This document shows, piece by piece, positions 5,101 through 5,296 of a DNA stretch of 5,296 nt. The translations under genes were made by a program, and so were the position numbers. Below the pieces are notes generated by a model. That model was not told the origin of the DNA and searched no databases. It saw nothing but the letters and a program-made list of their open reading frames with translations. This stretch comes from Synergistota bacterium (GTDB lineage: Bacteria > Synergistota > Synergistia > Synergistales > Synergistaceae): NCBI GenBank assembly GCA_023450745.1, contig JAEXGR010000003.1, positions 1 to 5,296 on the forward strand, in the 5' to 3' direction. How positions within the stretch are numbered: position 1 is the stretch's first letter; the number at the start of each line of letters is the position of its first letter.

Positions 5101-5296
5101 ATATCCTGCGCGACCGCCCTCATGGCAAGTCCGAGCTCGGTCCTCGTCATCAGCAGCCATAACGCGATAAGAATTATCACCGTCAGACAGTAGACGGCCA
5201 TGAGCGTGGAAGAGATGGTCACACCGCAGACCACCACGGATGGGAAGGGCAGCGCGGCTGGAAAGGTGCGAACCTCGGGTCCCGCGACGAGGCGGC
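4758..5296 (-). CDS. livH: Branched-chain amino acid-type ABC transporter permease LivH (5' end outside window)
   Basis: The C-terminal 178 residues of the LivH permease are visible, and the frame is open to the right edge. The entering sequence (GPEVRTFPAALP) matches the periplasmic region usually found near the middle of LivH. Hydrophobic segments follow near 30-50, 79-98, 114-122 and 126-148, with a last one near 157-170. The coupling loop MRAVAQDMETAASLGVN (58-74) is the EAA-type contact to an ATPase subunit. The motif YYNQVYPMMG (100-109) and the C-terminal WKPTGLLGKR are LivH hallmarks. A GTG at 5237 could be mistaken for a start, but family-like sequence continues upstream of it in frame, so it is internal. 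About 110-120 N-terminal residues of a usual 290-residue LivH are outside the window, along with any promoter. livM begins 10 nt after the stop. Confidence 0.92.
   Translation of the reverse strand, partial: RLVAGPEVRTFPAALPFPSVVVCGVTISSTLMAVYCLTVIILIALWLLMTRTELGLAMRAVAQDMETAASLGVNTQRTVALTFVIGSAIAAIAGILMGIYYNQVYPMMGEVPAYKTLALIVVGGMGSVPGAVLASLLLGLGETFLIGYANIPLPRDALAFIAMIIILMWKPTGLLGKR

Noticed and set aside
4729..5160. 143-codon minus-strand frame overlapping livH
   Set aside because: It is a shadow of livH in another frame, with no membrane segments and no family features.
4758..5237. livH starting at the GTG at 5237
   Set aside because: The frame continues to the right edge with LivH-like sequence (GPEVRTFPAALP), so the GTG is an internal valine.
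1..5296. CRISPR arrays, tRNA or rRNA genes, insertion sequences or a novel defence system
   Set aside because: No regularly spaced repeats, tRNA-like folds, transposase frames or terminal inverted repeats were seen. Nearly all the sequence is explained by transporter genes.

Overview
The window carries the distal part of a branched-chain amino acid type (LIV/HAAT) ABC importer operon on the minus strand, followed by the 5' part of an unrelated minus-strand MFS transporter gene that runs off the left edge. The GC-rich coding style, a binding protein with a cleavable signal peptide but no lipobox cysteine, and strong purine-rich ribosome binding sites point to a diderm bacterium. The protein style resembles amino-acid-fermenting anaerobes such as Synergistota, but that placement is an impression that was not tested.

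Layout in transcription order (right to left): livH permease (4758-5296, 5' end outside the window), livM permease (3845-4747), livG ATPase (3076-3852), livF ATPase (2391-3095), then the periplasmic substrate-binding protein livK (1210-2367). The genes are separated by 10 nt (livH-livM), overlap by 8 nt (livM-livG) and by 20 nt (livG-livF), and are separated by 23 nt (livF-livK). This indicates one transcript with translational coupling. Together they encode a complete importer: LivK captures the ligand in the periplasm, LivH and LivM form the membrane channel, and LivG and LivF power transport. The operon promoter lies upstream of the window.

The 347-nt gap (863-1209) holds an imperfect hairpin just after the livK stop, a second 14-bp hairpin with a short U-run (probable terminator), and directly behind it a candidate promoter with a perfect TATAAT. 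A roughly 180-nt leader with several small hairpins then precedes the MFS gene. The MFS gene (1-862) is a DHA3/MFS_3-like drug or metabolite exporter with only its first 287 residues visible.

This is mostly an ordinary transport locus and I found no convincing evidence of a new system. The points worth a second look are the altered ligand-pocket positions in LivK, atypical signature and Walker B-flanking residues in the two ATPases, the binding protein gene at the operon's end with its strongest ribosome binding site, and the structured MFS leader.
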